A stretch of DNA of 64,000 nucleotides from Rhabdophis nuchalis (taxonomy: Eukaryota > Chordata > Lepidosauria > Squamata > Natricidae). Of the stretch, positions 29,162 to 40,165 are shown in pieces (within the stretch, counting starts at the first letter, position 1; every line of letters starts with the position of its first letter). The position numbers were made by a program, and so were the translations under genes. The notes below the pieces were generated by a model that saw only the letters and a program-made list of their open reading frames with translations, was not told the DNA's origin and did not search any database. The stretch spans positions 97,445,375-97,509,374 of the forward strand of contig CM077644.1 in NCBI GenBank assembly GCA_039707465.1. Direction: 5' to 3'.

Positions 29162-31488
29162 CTGGTTATGGGCCCAGTGTATCCAGAGTATCTATAGTGC
29201 AATCTGCAGCAATAGGGGAGTTGAGTTGCTACGCATGTTATAGTTTTACAGACATGGGTTTAGTCAAATATCCCAGAGACCCACAAGGTCCTTCCAACTA
29301 TGTAAATCTTTATAATCATTGACCTGCTCGCAAGGTCTCTCCCACATATCATTTCAGTAGCTTCTAGTTCACCCATGAAGTTTGATAATTATGGCCACCA
29401 TTCTTTGATGGTGTAGAGATGGAGGGCATGGCTTTGTGAGATAGGAAGAAGAGCTGCTACCACGGCCATGGTTAGATAAAAGAGATCTGAGCCCAGAACA
29501 GGAATGCAGCATGAGTAAACATCTCAGAGAGGCCTGGCCTAGATTTGATGACAATAAAAGGAGGAAGAGAGGAAACTCATTCAAAGTTGAAAGATTTATG
29601 TCAGCCCTACAAGGCAGACCAGACTAAGGAACCAAGATTCTGTAGGTCAATATTGCCTTATTGTAAAGTTAGAGTAACAGGATGTTGGAATGAAAAGCCC
29701 ATCTTGCTACCTGCATACTATTAGGGTTTGGGATGATCAATCCTACCAAAGTCAGGCTGGCCATGGGATCAAAAACTGTTTCCTCTTTTTATGTAATTTT
29801 TATTAAAGTAATTTTAAGAGAATAAAAATGGTAGTAATTTTGATAAAAAGAATAAAAATAAGTAAAGTAGTAAATGGAAAAAAAGATGCAAAGAAAAAAA
29901 AGGGGAAAGAGAGATTTGTTTTTAAAGGATATAAAGATGCAGCTTCCAATCTTTTTAGCAGCAGTTACAAGTCCATTTATATTTTGCCCTTTCTCTCTCT
30001 CTCTCTAAGGTTACAACATAATTTCCTTCTTTTCATAATCTCCCCTTTGTAATAATCAAACCCATAAATCACAGGGTGCTTCTTTTTTTTTCTTTTTTTC
30101 AGCAGCAAGTCCATAAAAATTTCCAGTTACCAATGGATATGGTTATTGTCCTTTTGCTAATTAGACAAGTCAATTTTGACATCTCTGCTAATTCTGTTCG
30201 TCTTCACCATCCATTATTAGTATTTCAGTGTCTTTTCATTTTAGGGCATATAATAGTTTCAAAATAGTTATCATATACAAAAACAATATTTTGTAACTCT
30301 TTTCTAATTGTCTATCCATTAGTTTTTCCATTAACAAGAAAGGCTCTGATTTCAATTAAATATTAATTTTTAAAATTCCCCACATTACTGGGTATATTTG
30401 AACATAACTCTAGAAAGTGTTTCCCAAGCTTTTTTTTGTTATCACCCCTCCAATCCGCTTTAGACAATATTTTTCCTAATTGCCTCTCCCCATCAAATTT
30501 TAATATCACAAATATAAACGCATATACATGTATATCTGTGTTTTATACATAAAAAGTATGCTCTTCTTGTTCAATGCATGGTTAAGAATGACTAAATAAT
30601 TCTTTTAAAATTAAAAGTTAAATTAAAAATTAAAAGCTTAAGCTAACGTTTGACTTAAATTGGATTAGTTAATTATTATTTACTGAGTAACTTTTCATGA
30701 AACGTATTTATATAAATTGTGATACGTATATGAATTGGCAATTTACTTAAACAATAGTAACAAAGTAAGAATGTTTGAAAATAATTCAAACTGGTTATTT
30801 TTCTAGCAAAAAAAGCCAACTGAAATGAATAAACTCAGTTCTTAAAGTAAGCTCTTAACATTTGCTTGATATGAGAAACTAATTAGTGAACTTAACTAGT
30901 TTGAAAAAGTAACTTAAAGTAAGATAACCAAGAACTATTCAATAAGATCCCTCAGCCCAATGTTTTTAAACTAAAAATTCAAATTTTCGGTATGTTGTTA
31001 GTAAGTTTAATTATAATGTCCCCTCCTGAATATATTTCAATTCTGCTTCTTTCCTGTATATATACCTGTATATATTACATACTGAACTAAAACCACTTTG
31101 AACCATATCAAATGTTAAAACTTTTGCCATGCCACATCGCAATGAACAACAACCAGAAGGCATCCTGTGGTATCCAATAAGTCCACTTGTCATGATATGA
31201 CTTCAAGATTCAGCAGCTAACTGAAATTCCTACAATCATGGCCATCCATTCTCCATTATTTTACAACATTGATCTTACAGTCATTTTGTAAATTTTCCAT
31301 AAACTTAGCATTAGGGCTGCTTAAAAAAAAACCATGAGATAAATTAAAAACTAAAAAATAAGATTTTGTTTGGTACAGTTGAGCTCTAGAGGGCCACGAA
31401 CCATTGCAATAGCTAATATTTTTGACCTTCTCCACAAGAACCAATTTTTGCCCTTGGGGGGCAATATAACCAGTGTTGAGAATGCATG
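29162..31488. other. AT-rich non-coding DNA
   Basis: No gene was recognised. The part at 29780-30320, with runs such as TTTATTAAAGTAATTTTAAG, resembles the reverse-oriented L1 3' UTR at 57420-57620 and may be another one. The rest is unassigned. Confidence 0.35.
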
Positions 31489-31496
31489 CTTTAGAA

Positions 31497-31796
31497 CAGG
31501 GGTGTCAAACTGGATTTCTTCAAGGGCTGGATCAGCATTGTAATTCTCTGTGAGCTGGAGAGTGGGGAGAGGGGAGGGGATGGGACAGATGTCTCCTGCA
31601 GCACCCTGCTGGCCAAAACAGGTACAGGGGGGGCATATGTGGCCCCCTGCATCCCGTTTTTGACCTAGAAAGCTTTCTGCAGCACTTTGCTGTCCAAAAT
31701 GGGACATTCCGGGCCAGTCCTTTGCTATTTCCAGGCCAGTTCCACGGGCCAGATTTAAGTACCCCGTGGGCCAGATCCAGCCTTGAGTTTGACACC
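31497..31796. mobile_element. hAT-type element (CAGGGGTGTCAAAC family)
   Basis: Starts CAGGGGTGTCAAACTGG and ends CTTGAGTTTGACAC. Perfect 8-bp repeats CTTTAGAA are at 31489-31496 and 31797-31804. The expected final CCCTG is missing, so the right end is eroded. A relative with the same terminus is at 44705. Confidence 0.75.
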
Positions 31797-31804
31797 TTTA
31801 GAAT

Positions 31805-32730
31805 AATAGCAATTTAGGTCTGGGGTGGGATTGTGGTTCTAAGAGCTGGTACATGATCTAGGGATGTTCCTGGATCCTGAGGTCCTCTTGGAACAGGAAG
31901 GCTTTTGCCCAGCTTCAGCATACATGGCACTTATGATCATTTCTGCAACAGAAGGCTCTGGCCACATCCACTCATACCTTCATGAGTGTGGTCAGCTTCT
32001 GACAAGAAACTCAACATGTTTATTGCAGTCATAAATGTTTTTTGAATATAGTGTTGCAAACTCATAACTTTCTACACAGAAAATGGATAGCAGAGCTTTT
32101 GCAAAGCAGACTAGAGAAACAAATCTCAGGTTCAGGAAAATCCAATAATAGGATTATGGCAGGAAATTAAAACACTCCAAATAAATAAAGCATCAAGTGG
32201 TATTTGAGCACAAAAGTGGCTTTCATGAAAAAAAAATAAATAGACCCTGTTGTTCATACTCCTTATTGTGCATTATAAGTAGATTTTCTGAAAAAGGAAA
32301 AAGTCGTAGCCGTTTTGAGTAGATGAAACATGCTATGAGTTTTGAAAATATATAATCACATTTTCTAAAGTCTGGCATATTTGTCACTATTAAGATGAGG
32401 CAGGAGCTTTCTAATCTTGAGGAAAAACTTCCTGATATTGTCCAAGAGAACCTAGAAAGATCAGAAAGAAATCTGTCTTGGTAGTTTGGAATTGCTACTC
32501 CCTATATTCTCAACTAGCATGGAAGCACAATTAGAGGTTGGGGAAAACTCTTATAGAAAAAGATGAGATATATTCATGACACCTCGCAAGATACCTCTGG
32601 CCAATCTGTATTTAGAATATACCCATGCTGTCCTACAACACTTCATAATCATTTGTGGTAGGTGAATTGTTTTCCATAGCTGCCATTCTTATATTTCCTA
32701 TCCAGGAATTCCTGATACTGCTTTTCAAAA
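31805..32730. other. Non-coding, no gene seen
   Basis: No gene or familiar repeat was recognised. Confidence 0.4.
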
Positions 32731-32731
32731 C

Positions 32732-32962
32732 TACCCTGAAAATAAGACCTCCCCAGATAATAAGCCCAATCGGGCTTTTGAGTGCATGTGCTAAAATAAG
32801 CCCTCCCTGAAAATATTGCAACACAGCAGCAGCCATGAGGTGACCACGCTCACTGCCTCCTACACCTCAAAAATAATAAGACCTCCCCAAAAATAAGACC
32901 AAGCACTTATTTCAGGTGTCAAAAGAAAATAAGACCCTGTCTTATTTTTGGGAAACATGGTA
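32732..32962. mobile_element. Small inverted-repeat DNA element (TTTTTGGGAAACATGGTA end)
   Basis: Starts TACCCTGAAAATAAGACC and ends CTTATTTTTGGGAAACATGG followed by TA. It aligns in reverse with 46243-46499 along its whole length. The ends and flanking TA suggest a Tc1/mariner-like MITE. The left terminus lacks a few bases relative to its partner. Confidence 0.65.
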
Positions 32963-33261
32963 CTAAGTTACCCACCCATCCCTGAATCAGCCTAAATCCA
33001 TATCAATATAAAATTCCCGGTGCCCATTGCCAATTCCTGCCCTACTTTGAATGGTTTGAAGTCTCTCCTGGTAGGTTTCAAGAATGAAAAAGCTGAATCA
33101 TAATTCACAGCAGCTTACAGGTTCATATTTTACCAAAAGCAAAAGTATCTTTCAACTAATAGGTCTCCAAAATTTATTGTTACATTACAGCGGTGACACA
33201 GGCATGAAAGATTGATGATACAGAAAAAGCAGAACAAATGCTTAGATTGTTTGGCTTAGCC

Positions 33262-33440
33262 AAACTTAGGTGATACGTCACAATGTTTTGAGTGACATGC
33301 CAGCATTCACCAACTCCTGATAACAACTATTCTTAAAAGAATACCCCATTCTAGAGAATATTTTGTAGGCTGCAGTGCAGAGGCTGTGTGAGAATGGGGT
33401 GTGCTCTCACTCAGCCTCAAGACCCACTGAAAATGAGTTT
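33262..33440. repeat. Unclassified dispersed repeat
   Basis: The words AGTGACATGCCAGCATTCAC and ACCCCATTCTAG recur with changes at 22940-23020 and, for the right part, at 24688-24775. The class is unknown and the borders are approximate. Confidence 0.4.
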
Positions 33441-33471
33441 GCTTTACTTGTATTTCATTTCATTTGAGCTT

Positions 33472-33702
33472 CGATCGTGCAGTGGTTAGAGTGCTTTACT
33501 GCAGGTCACTTCTGCTGATTATTGGCTGCCTGCAGTTTGGCAGTTCAAATCCCACCAGGCTCAAGGCCTTCCATTCTTCCAAGGTGGGTAAAATGAGGAC
33601 CCAGATTGTTGGGGGCAATATGCTGATTCGGTAAAACCTCTCAGAGAAGGCTGTAAAGCTCTATAAAGTGGTATATAAGTGCTACTGCTACTGCTATTTT
33701 GC
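33472..33702 (+). repeat. tRNA-derived SINE (family B)
   Basis: The A-box region GTGCAGTGGTTAGAGTGC and B-box-like GGCAGTTCAAATCCC form a tRNA-like head. The body includes CTTCCAAGGTGGGTAAAATG and the tail TGGTATATAAGTGCTACTGC. It shares body and tail with 35645-35872. Confidence 0.8.
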
Positions 33703-33704
33703 AA

Positions 33705-34060
33705 TTATTTGTATAATACATAGCAATACAGATGATTGGACTATATTTTTTAAAGAATAAATGAATATGTAAATAGTTATTTCTCTTTTGTCAGTGTTGG
33801 TGGTGTTGGTGGTGACATGTCAACAATCAACATTTGACATTTTCGGAAAGTTTGACACACTGAGCCCAAAAGGTTCACATCATTGGCTTACACCTTTACT
33901 GTCAGACAAACAAGTAAGACAAACAAGTTGTCAATACCAACGCTCTGTTCATACAACCAAATGAACAAAGCAGTTGTTCTAGCTAAGATCAGTTTAAAGA
34001 TAATTAAGGTCTTTTCTTTTACTCTGTTTTACTCTCCTAAAACATTCAAGCAAAGTTTCA
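33705..34060. other. Non-coding, hAT-like end
   Basis: No gene. A stretch ending GGTTCACATCATTGGC near 33885 may be the end of a decayed DNA element. Confidence 0.35.
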
Positions 34061-34061
34061 G

Positions 34062-34672
34062 TTTCAGTTTATTTGGATTTATATCCCGCCCTATCTCCCC
34101 GAAGGTACTCAGGGCGGCTCACAGGCAAATATAAAACAATACAATAAATACAATACAGTGTTAAAATGAAATTAAATTAACTAGCCTGTGCTAAAATATA
34201 ACTAAAAACTTTTAAAATCCCCTACCAAATACAGTTAAATTATTTCTAGTCTAAAATCTAGGCTAAAGTCTAAGCTAAAATCTAAAATCTAAGCTCTAAA
34301 CTAGGCCAGCTAGGTGAAAGAAGTGTCTTTTCAGTGAACGGCGAAAAAGGCGAAGGTCCGTGATGGTATGAAGTTCGGGGGGTAGGTCATTCCAGAGGGT
34401 CGGGCCTGCCACAGAGAAGGCCCTCCCCTTGGGTGCCACCCGCCAGCATTGACCGGCAGACGGCACCCTGAGGAGGCCCTCCCAGTGGGAGCGGACCGGT
34501 CAAAGGGAGGTATGCGGTAGGAGATGGTCCCGCAAATAACTGGGCCCTGTGCCATGGAGCGTTTTAAAGATGGTGACCAGCACCTTGAAGCGCACCCGGA
34601 AAGCCACCGGCAGCCAGTGCAGCTCGCGCAGGAGAGGTGTTACGTGGGAGCATCGTGAGGCTCCCAAAAACC
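34062..34672 (-). pseudogene. L2-like LINE 3' end, copy 1
   Basis: The minus strand encodes HVTPLLRELHWLPVAFRVRF and TGPSYLRDHLLPHTSL, then a frame-shifted continuation. These match the ORF2 C-terminus at 59227-60015. The 3' end is the GGGCGGGATATAAATCC region at the left border. A (TG)n run at 34679-34712 borders it. Confidence 0.8.
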
Positions 34673-34673
34673 C

Positions 34674-34678
<5 letters not shown>

Positions 34679-34710
<32 letters not shown>

Positions 34711-34712
34711 TG
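34679..34712. repeat. (TG)n microsatellite
   Basis: A TG dinucleotide run with single interruptions. Confidence 0.9.
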
Positions 34713-34719
34713 TGTGTGA

Positions 34720-35640
34720 TCTAATAAAAAAATAAAACTGATTAGCAGTAAGACTCTGAGCTGCCTGTGGGTAATATCAGAATAGTAGAAAATACTTTGA
34801 CCTGGTACAGGTAAGGATGACTCGTGCATAAACTGAGGATGAGATGAAGGCAACATAATGGGGATATGGCAGGAATAAAAATGCGGTGCCTTGGTTATGT
34901 GGAACTGGGGTCATGGCCTAAGTCTTAAAATAAATGTCCTTGGAAAAAATGCATGCAAAAAGGAAACCTGAAGTGCTTTATTATAAGCCTGTGAACAGCT
35001 TACGTTAAAGTTAGCTGACTGTTCAGGACTGAGCAAGTATAGCCCAGGCAAGCTCATTAGGCTTTCTTTTTCAGTGCTACCCTGTCTTTTCCATTTTCGA
35101 ACAAGCTGTCATTACAAGGCCATGGTACACGCTCAGCCGTATGTTAACAATTTTCTGGAGCTGGAAAACTATTCCCCAAGAGTGGTCCACATGCCAGCTT
35201 TTGGCATATGAACAAAAAGGAACTAACAAACAAAGGAACGAAGGGGTGGGGGTGTGGAAGGAGGTATTTCTGTGATTGGGCTAGATCTGCCAAGAAAACC
35301 TGTTGAAACAATACTGACATATTTTCTGTGATGATCACAGCAGGGCATTTCTAAAGGCAGAGAGATCCTTTGCTGATATTGAACAGGCCAGGCTTCCTTT
35401 AAAAAAACAGTTGTTAACTATGTTATAACAATGACTACTTTGGGAAGAATTATGCATAGTATCATGATTTGGTGGCTTGTGTCACTTTAGCAGATGGTGC
35501 CATGCTTTGTCAGTTTGTGTTTGGGGCTATGTGCTTGTAATCATACCAGCCGGCCACTTACTCAGAGCCTCCACCACCCCAACCTCATTCCAACCATTGC
35601 TTAGCCCCCCTGAAAATGTTGGCAAGGAGCTACTATTCCA
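34720..35640. other. Non-coding, no gene seen
   Basis: No gene or familiar repeat was recognised. Confidence 0.4.
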
Positions 35641-35644
35641 AGAC

Positions 35645-35872
35645 ACATGGGGGCACTGTGGTTAGAATGCAGTGTTGCAGGCTAATTCTGCCCACTGCAA
35701 GGAGTTTGAACCTGACCGGCTCAAGGTTAACTCAGCCTTCCATCCTTCCAAGGTCAGTAAAGACCCAGATTGTTAGGGAAAATATATTGACTCTGCAAAC
35801 TGCTTAGAGAGGGCTGTAAAACACAATGGAGCGATATATAAGTCTACGTGCTATTGCTATTGCTACAATTGT
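35645..35872 (+). repeat. tRNA-derived SINE (family B)
   Basis: Second copy of the family at 33472. It has GGCACTGTGGTTAGAATGC as the A-box region, a GAGTTTGAACCTGACC B-box region, CATCCTTCCAAGGTCAGTAA, and the tail ATATATAAGTCTACGTGCTA with (TTGCTA)n. Confidence 0.8.
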
Positions 35873-36712
35873 TAACCTCATCATGCATGGAGGGGGAAAA
35901 AATTGTGCAGAATGAAACAACCGTGCCATAGGTTCGCCATCCTGGGGCTATGGCAATCTGAAACTTTCAAATTTTCTCCCTTCAGTCCATTCCCATTAAA
36001 AAAAGAACAGGTAAGAAACCCAACTGAAAAAACTTCCATAAACCATGCCACAGCTATGAAATTGTATATGTATCCCATTTAATGAAAATCAAGGCGGGGA
36101 CCTGAAATCATAACCATCTATACCTAGCAATGAAACTTGACAAGGGATTGTAATATCGGTGAAGACTGAGTAGCAGAGGCTGAAAACCAATACTATTGAT
36201 TTAGTTGATTTGTTGATTTAGTATTCTTATCACATTAAATCCAAATAAGTATATCACATTACGGCTTAGCAGTATATATGAATGAAGTCTCATTTAGGCT
36301 TTCTTATAGCACGGTCCTATGTAGATCAGAAATGCTTTGTTCCAGATAACTGCATATACAATTGTTATTCATACGAGCAAAAAATTCTTGTAGAAGAAAA
36401 ATACTTCTTTAAGTTTTGCAAAGTGGCCTGTTTTAAAGATGCATTTTACTGGTATTACTGTTGCAGCACTCAACTATTATTAGCCATGGTTCCAATGACT
36501 TGAATTCTTGAATAACATGAGTTCCAACCATAACTTGAATTATTATTACATTGGAAATTCTCCCCCCCCCCTTCCTTATATATTATTGTATTTTGCCTTT
36601 TCCCCCTCATAGTAGCTTATTATTCTTATTGTATTTTCATATCTTGTACCTTGCATCGACTTGGTCCAAGAAGGAGCAAGAAAGAGTCAACAGTTTCAAA
36701 GACACTCTAAGA
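35873..36712. other. Non-coding, no gene seen
   Basis: AT-rich. A C homopolymer lies near 36561. No feature was recognised. Confidence 0.4.
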
Positions 36713-37066
36713 TAAAGGCAAAGGTTCCCCTCACACATATATGCTAGTCGTTCCCAACTCTAGGGGGTGGTGTTCATCTCCGTTTCAAAGCTGGAGAGCT
36801 GTCTGAAGATGTCGCCATGGTCATGTGGCCGGCATGACTCAATGCTGAAGGTGGATGGAACGCTGTTACATTCCCATCAAAGGTGGTTCCTATTTTTTCT
36901 ACTTGCATTTTTACATGCTTTCAAACTGCTAGGTTGGCAGAAGCTGGGACAAGTAATAGGAGCTCACTCCTTTACGCGGCGCTAGGGATTCGAACCGCTG
37001 AACTGCTGACCTTTCTGATTGACAAGTTCAGTATCTTAGCCATTGAGCCACCACATCCCTCAAAAA
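36713..37066 (-). repeat. tRNA-derived SINE (family A), reverse
   Basis: On the minus strand the head reads GTGGCTCAATGGCTAAGATA (A box) and GGTTCGAATCCCTAG (B box). It continues with the family A body (CTTGTCCCAGCTTCTGCCAA) and ends near AGGGGAACCTTTGCCTTTA. It appears full length. Confidence 0.85.
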
Positions 37067-37598
37067 GACACTCTACCTTGATGTAATAAATAAAGGTGGA
37101 GATTTCTGCCTATCTTAGTTTTCGAAGATCTGTCCCCCAATCTCCTCATTCTTGGCATGAAAACCTATAGAAAGTCCTTGTGAATCTTGTTTCCTTGATA
37201 GATACAGATATTCCTCTGTAGCTATGGAACTTGACAAGATCCTCCACAGTGCTCAGACACATTATTCATTGAATAATTATTTATCATGTATATGCAAAAA
37301 AGAACGGGGAAAGTATTTTTGGGTAATCGGAAGGTAGCCTTTCTATATTCATGTGGCCATAGATGCTACAAGAACCTGATGGAATTGCATAGAGAAGGCA
37401 GATATAACAGGCTGAAAAAATCCATCCTGTTTATCTACTATGGGGAATAGGCTGTTACATGACAACTATTATAAACCTGATTATTGTGCAAAATATCTGG
37501 TTTAAAGGCTCAACAAAAGTTTACGATAGGTAAAAGAGATTAAAAATAATAAAAAATATATTTTGGCATCTTTGCTGACTAAATGAGGAACCTCTGTC
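37067..37598. other. Non-coding, no gene seen
   Basis: No feature was recognised. Confidence 0.4.
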
Positions 37599-37606
37599 CT
37601 ATAGGC

Positions 37607-37741
37607 CAGGGGTCACCAACCTTTGCAACTTTAAGTCTGAAGGACTTCAGTTCCCAGAATTCACCAGCCAGGAAAGCTGGCTGGAGAAGTCTGGGAGCTG
37701 AAGTCCTTCAGACTTAAAGTTGCAAAGGTTGGAGACCCCTG
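37607..37741. mobile_element. Palindromic 135-bp hAT-type element, copy 2
   Basis: Begins CAGGGGTCACCAACC and ends GGTTGGAGACCCCTG, with long imperfect inverted arms meeting at AGCCAGGAAAGCTGGCT. The 8-bp TSD CTATAGGC is perfect (37599-37606 and 37742-37749). It has the same length as 2757-2891 but a diverged arm sequence, so it is a second subfamily. Confidence 0.9.
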
Positions 37742-37794
37742 CTATAGGCCATAAATCTTTCCTGCCAAGGTGGTTCATTATTCCTTCATCACTT

Positions 37795-37922
37795 GGGACG
37801 TTCAAGAAGAGATTGGACTGCCATTTGTCAGAAATGGTGTAGGGTCTCCTGCTTGAGCAGGGGGGTTGGACTAGATGACCTGTAAAGTCCCTTCCCACTA
37901 TGTTAATCTGTTAATCTGTTAA
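37795..37922 (+). repeat. CR1 LINE 3' end, copy g
   Basis: Contains GTTCAAGAAGAGATTGGACT, GGACTAGATGACC and the end TTAATCTGTTAATCTGTT. It covers about the last 130 bp of CR1. Confidence 0.85.
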
Positions 37923-38197
37923 AAGAGCAGCGTGGCTATTCAGGGGGTGTGGCAAAATCAACCCACCTTTGGATAGTTTCAATTCCCAGCCTCGGTTAGA
38001 CAATAAAGATTACACATTTCCAAGAATTGTATAAATGTGTGATCAATAATTAGCTCATTCATGGGGAAAAGCCTTTATTATTCCAATAAAGAGTTGTTTC
38101 TATATTACAGTGACCTGAGAGATCAGGAAAACTGTGGAAGCCTTATGCTCTCTGAGTTTGCTTGTTTTCTTGCAGATGTTTCATGATCAAACTAGGT

Positions 38198-38332
38198 CAG
38201 GGGTCTACAAAGTTGGCTCTTTTAAGACTGGTGGATTTCAACTCCCAGAATTCCCCAGCCAGCTATGCTGGCTGGGGAATTCTGGGAGTTGAAGTCCACC
38301 AGTCTTAAAAGAGCCAACTTTGCAGACCCCTG
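38198..38332. mobile_element. Palindromic 135-bp hAT-type element, copy 3
   Basis: Nearly identical to 2757-2891 (CAGGGGTCTACAAAGTTGG to AACTTTGCAGACCCCTG), with the same centre CCAGCTATGCTGG. The TSD AACTAGGT is perfect (38190-38197 and 38333-38340). Confidence 0.92.
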
Positions 38333-38340
38333 AACTAGGT

Positions 38341-39458
38341 GATATCATCAGTCCACTGATGGTGTTATCTAGTTTGAAATGAAATGAAATGTCTACAGGA
38401 AAACACCAAGTTGAGAGAGCACCAAGGTCCTTGCAGTTGAGCCCTGAGGTACAAATATTCTCTTCCCTCGACATCAGGAAAAGTTTTCAACTTGGGAGCA
38501 TTTCCCACTTCTGCACGTATGAACATTCTCTAAATTGTTCTCAGTTTCCTCATATTTCTTATCTCAGAAATAGAACTTCTGCCCTCCCAGGATCTTGTTC
38601 AAAAGAATCCCTCTCCTCACCGTTCTTTCCATGATGTAATCCTTTCTCGAAACTGCACTTCAATTTTCTAGAAGCTTCAAGCAACATTTTAATTTACATG
38701 GAGCGTATGAATTATTAAGTGCTACCCTCCCTGGGTCTTGGTGTGAGCCTTCCTGTCTGATCTTTGCCTAAAATAGAAAAGAGAACAGATGGTTCTATTA
38801 TAAGTGGAGGTTGTTTTTTCCAAAAGTAGAATCAAAAGGTTTTGCAAGAACCCCCTCCCTGCATGGGGCATGTTGCTAGTTCTCAATTTCTTCATCCTGC
38901 AAAAGAGCCTGGGATACAAAACTCTTAAAAGCATGACTTCAGGGAATATATATGACCAGGTTTCAGTGGGACCTGCTGGCCCAGAAATGGATGAGATAGA
39001 AGCAAAGGCAACAAGGAAGACAACAAGAACATATTTGCAATTCAAATCTTAGATTGTGATAATGCCCTCTGCTACAGGCATCCTTAAGCCTTGACAGAGA
39101 CTGAAATCTCATGAAAATGCAAATTAGTTTGATACAGTGATCATGCTGGTACCTGCCTGTATTGCATAGGAAGACAGACAAGGGGTGATGCAAAGACTTT
39201 GGAATATGCACACACACACTAAATGTCATCCAACCCTTTCCACAAACGAAATCCATTTAAATGCATAATCTTTATTATTATTATTATTTTTTAAAAATCT
39301 TTAAAAAGTGAACTGCATAGAAAGTATTTGTATGGAGAAATTCTCTTAATTCTCTCAAATGGCACAAGTGTAAGTTGTGAGTCTAGCATAACTCAACAGT
39401 GCTGCTGCTACTTAATGCACAAGATGTGAAGTTTAATGTGAGCCCACCTTAGACTTGG
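38341..39458. other. Non-coding, no gene seen
   Basis: Frames at 38722-39256 show no domain. No repeat was recognised. Confidence 0.4.
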
Positions 39459-39641
39459 ACTTAGAATAACTTTATTATCACTTTGAATGTACACTAATTG
39501 GCATACAGTTTAAATGAAATTTTGTTGCCTACAGCTCTCAGAGGAGCTCTCCGCCTCCAATATATACAACATAAAAATGACTAAATAAATAAGTAAATAA
39601 GTAAATACATACATACATACATACATACATACATACATACA

Positions 39642-39672
<31 letters not shown>

Positions 39673-40165
39673 GCATATACCCACAGATATTATATGACAC
39701 AGAGAAACAATACAGTCTAGTTCGGATGCATACATGTATGTGGTGAGAGAAATGAATCTTGCAAGTTTACTAGATGGATGGCATAGGGAACAAAGTTATT
39801 ACAGAATCTGGTAATCCTGCTAGAAATACTTCGAAACCTCATCGCAGAGGGGAGCAACAGAAACAGATCGTGAAGTGGGTGGGTGGAGTCTCTAACAATG
39901 CTTTGAGCTCTAAGCACATAACGCTTATAAGCACTATCCTGAATAGCAGGAAGCGAGCTTCCTATAATCTTCTCCGTTGTCCTTACCACTCTCTGAATGG
40001 ACTTTCTATCTGAGACACTGCTGCTACCAAACCAAACAGTGATGCAGTTTGTTAAAACACTCTAAATCACGCCTCTGTAAAAAGTGGTCAGGACCGAAGG
40101 AGAAAACTGTGCTCTCCTCATCCAATGCAGGAAATGCACCTTGACTACCAGTGATTGATAGCAAA
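39459..40165 (-). pseudogene. LINE 3' end (Rex1/CR1-group), copy 1
   Basis: The minus strand reads RTTEKIIGSSLPAIQDSAYK, STHPLHDLFLLLPS and ISSRITRFCNNFVPYAI, which match the C-terminal tail of ORF2 in several fish and reptile LINEs of the Rex1/CR1/L2 group. The 3' UTR runs down to TTATTCTAAG at the left border and holds a (CATA)n array. A second copy is at 45616. Confidence 0.75.
39604..39671. repeat. (CATA)n microsatellite
   Basis: About 16 uninterrupted ACATACATACAT units inside the LINE 3' UTR. Confidence 0.95.

Noticed and set aside
39604..39671. Candidate CRISPR-like array
   Set aside because: A simple (CATA)n microsatellite with no spacers.
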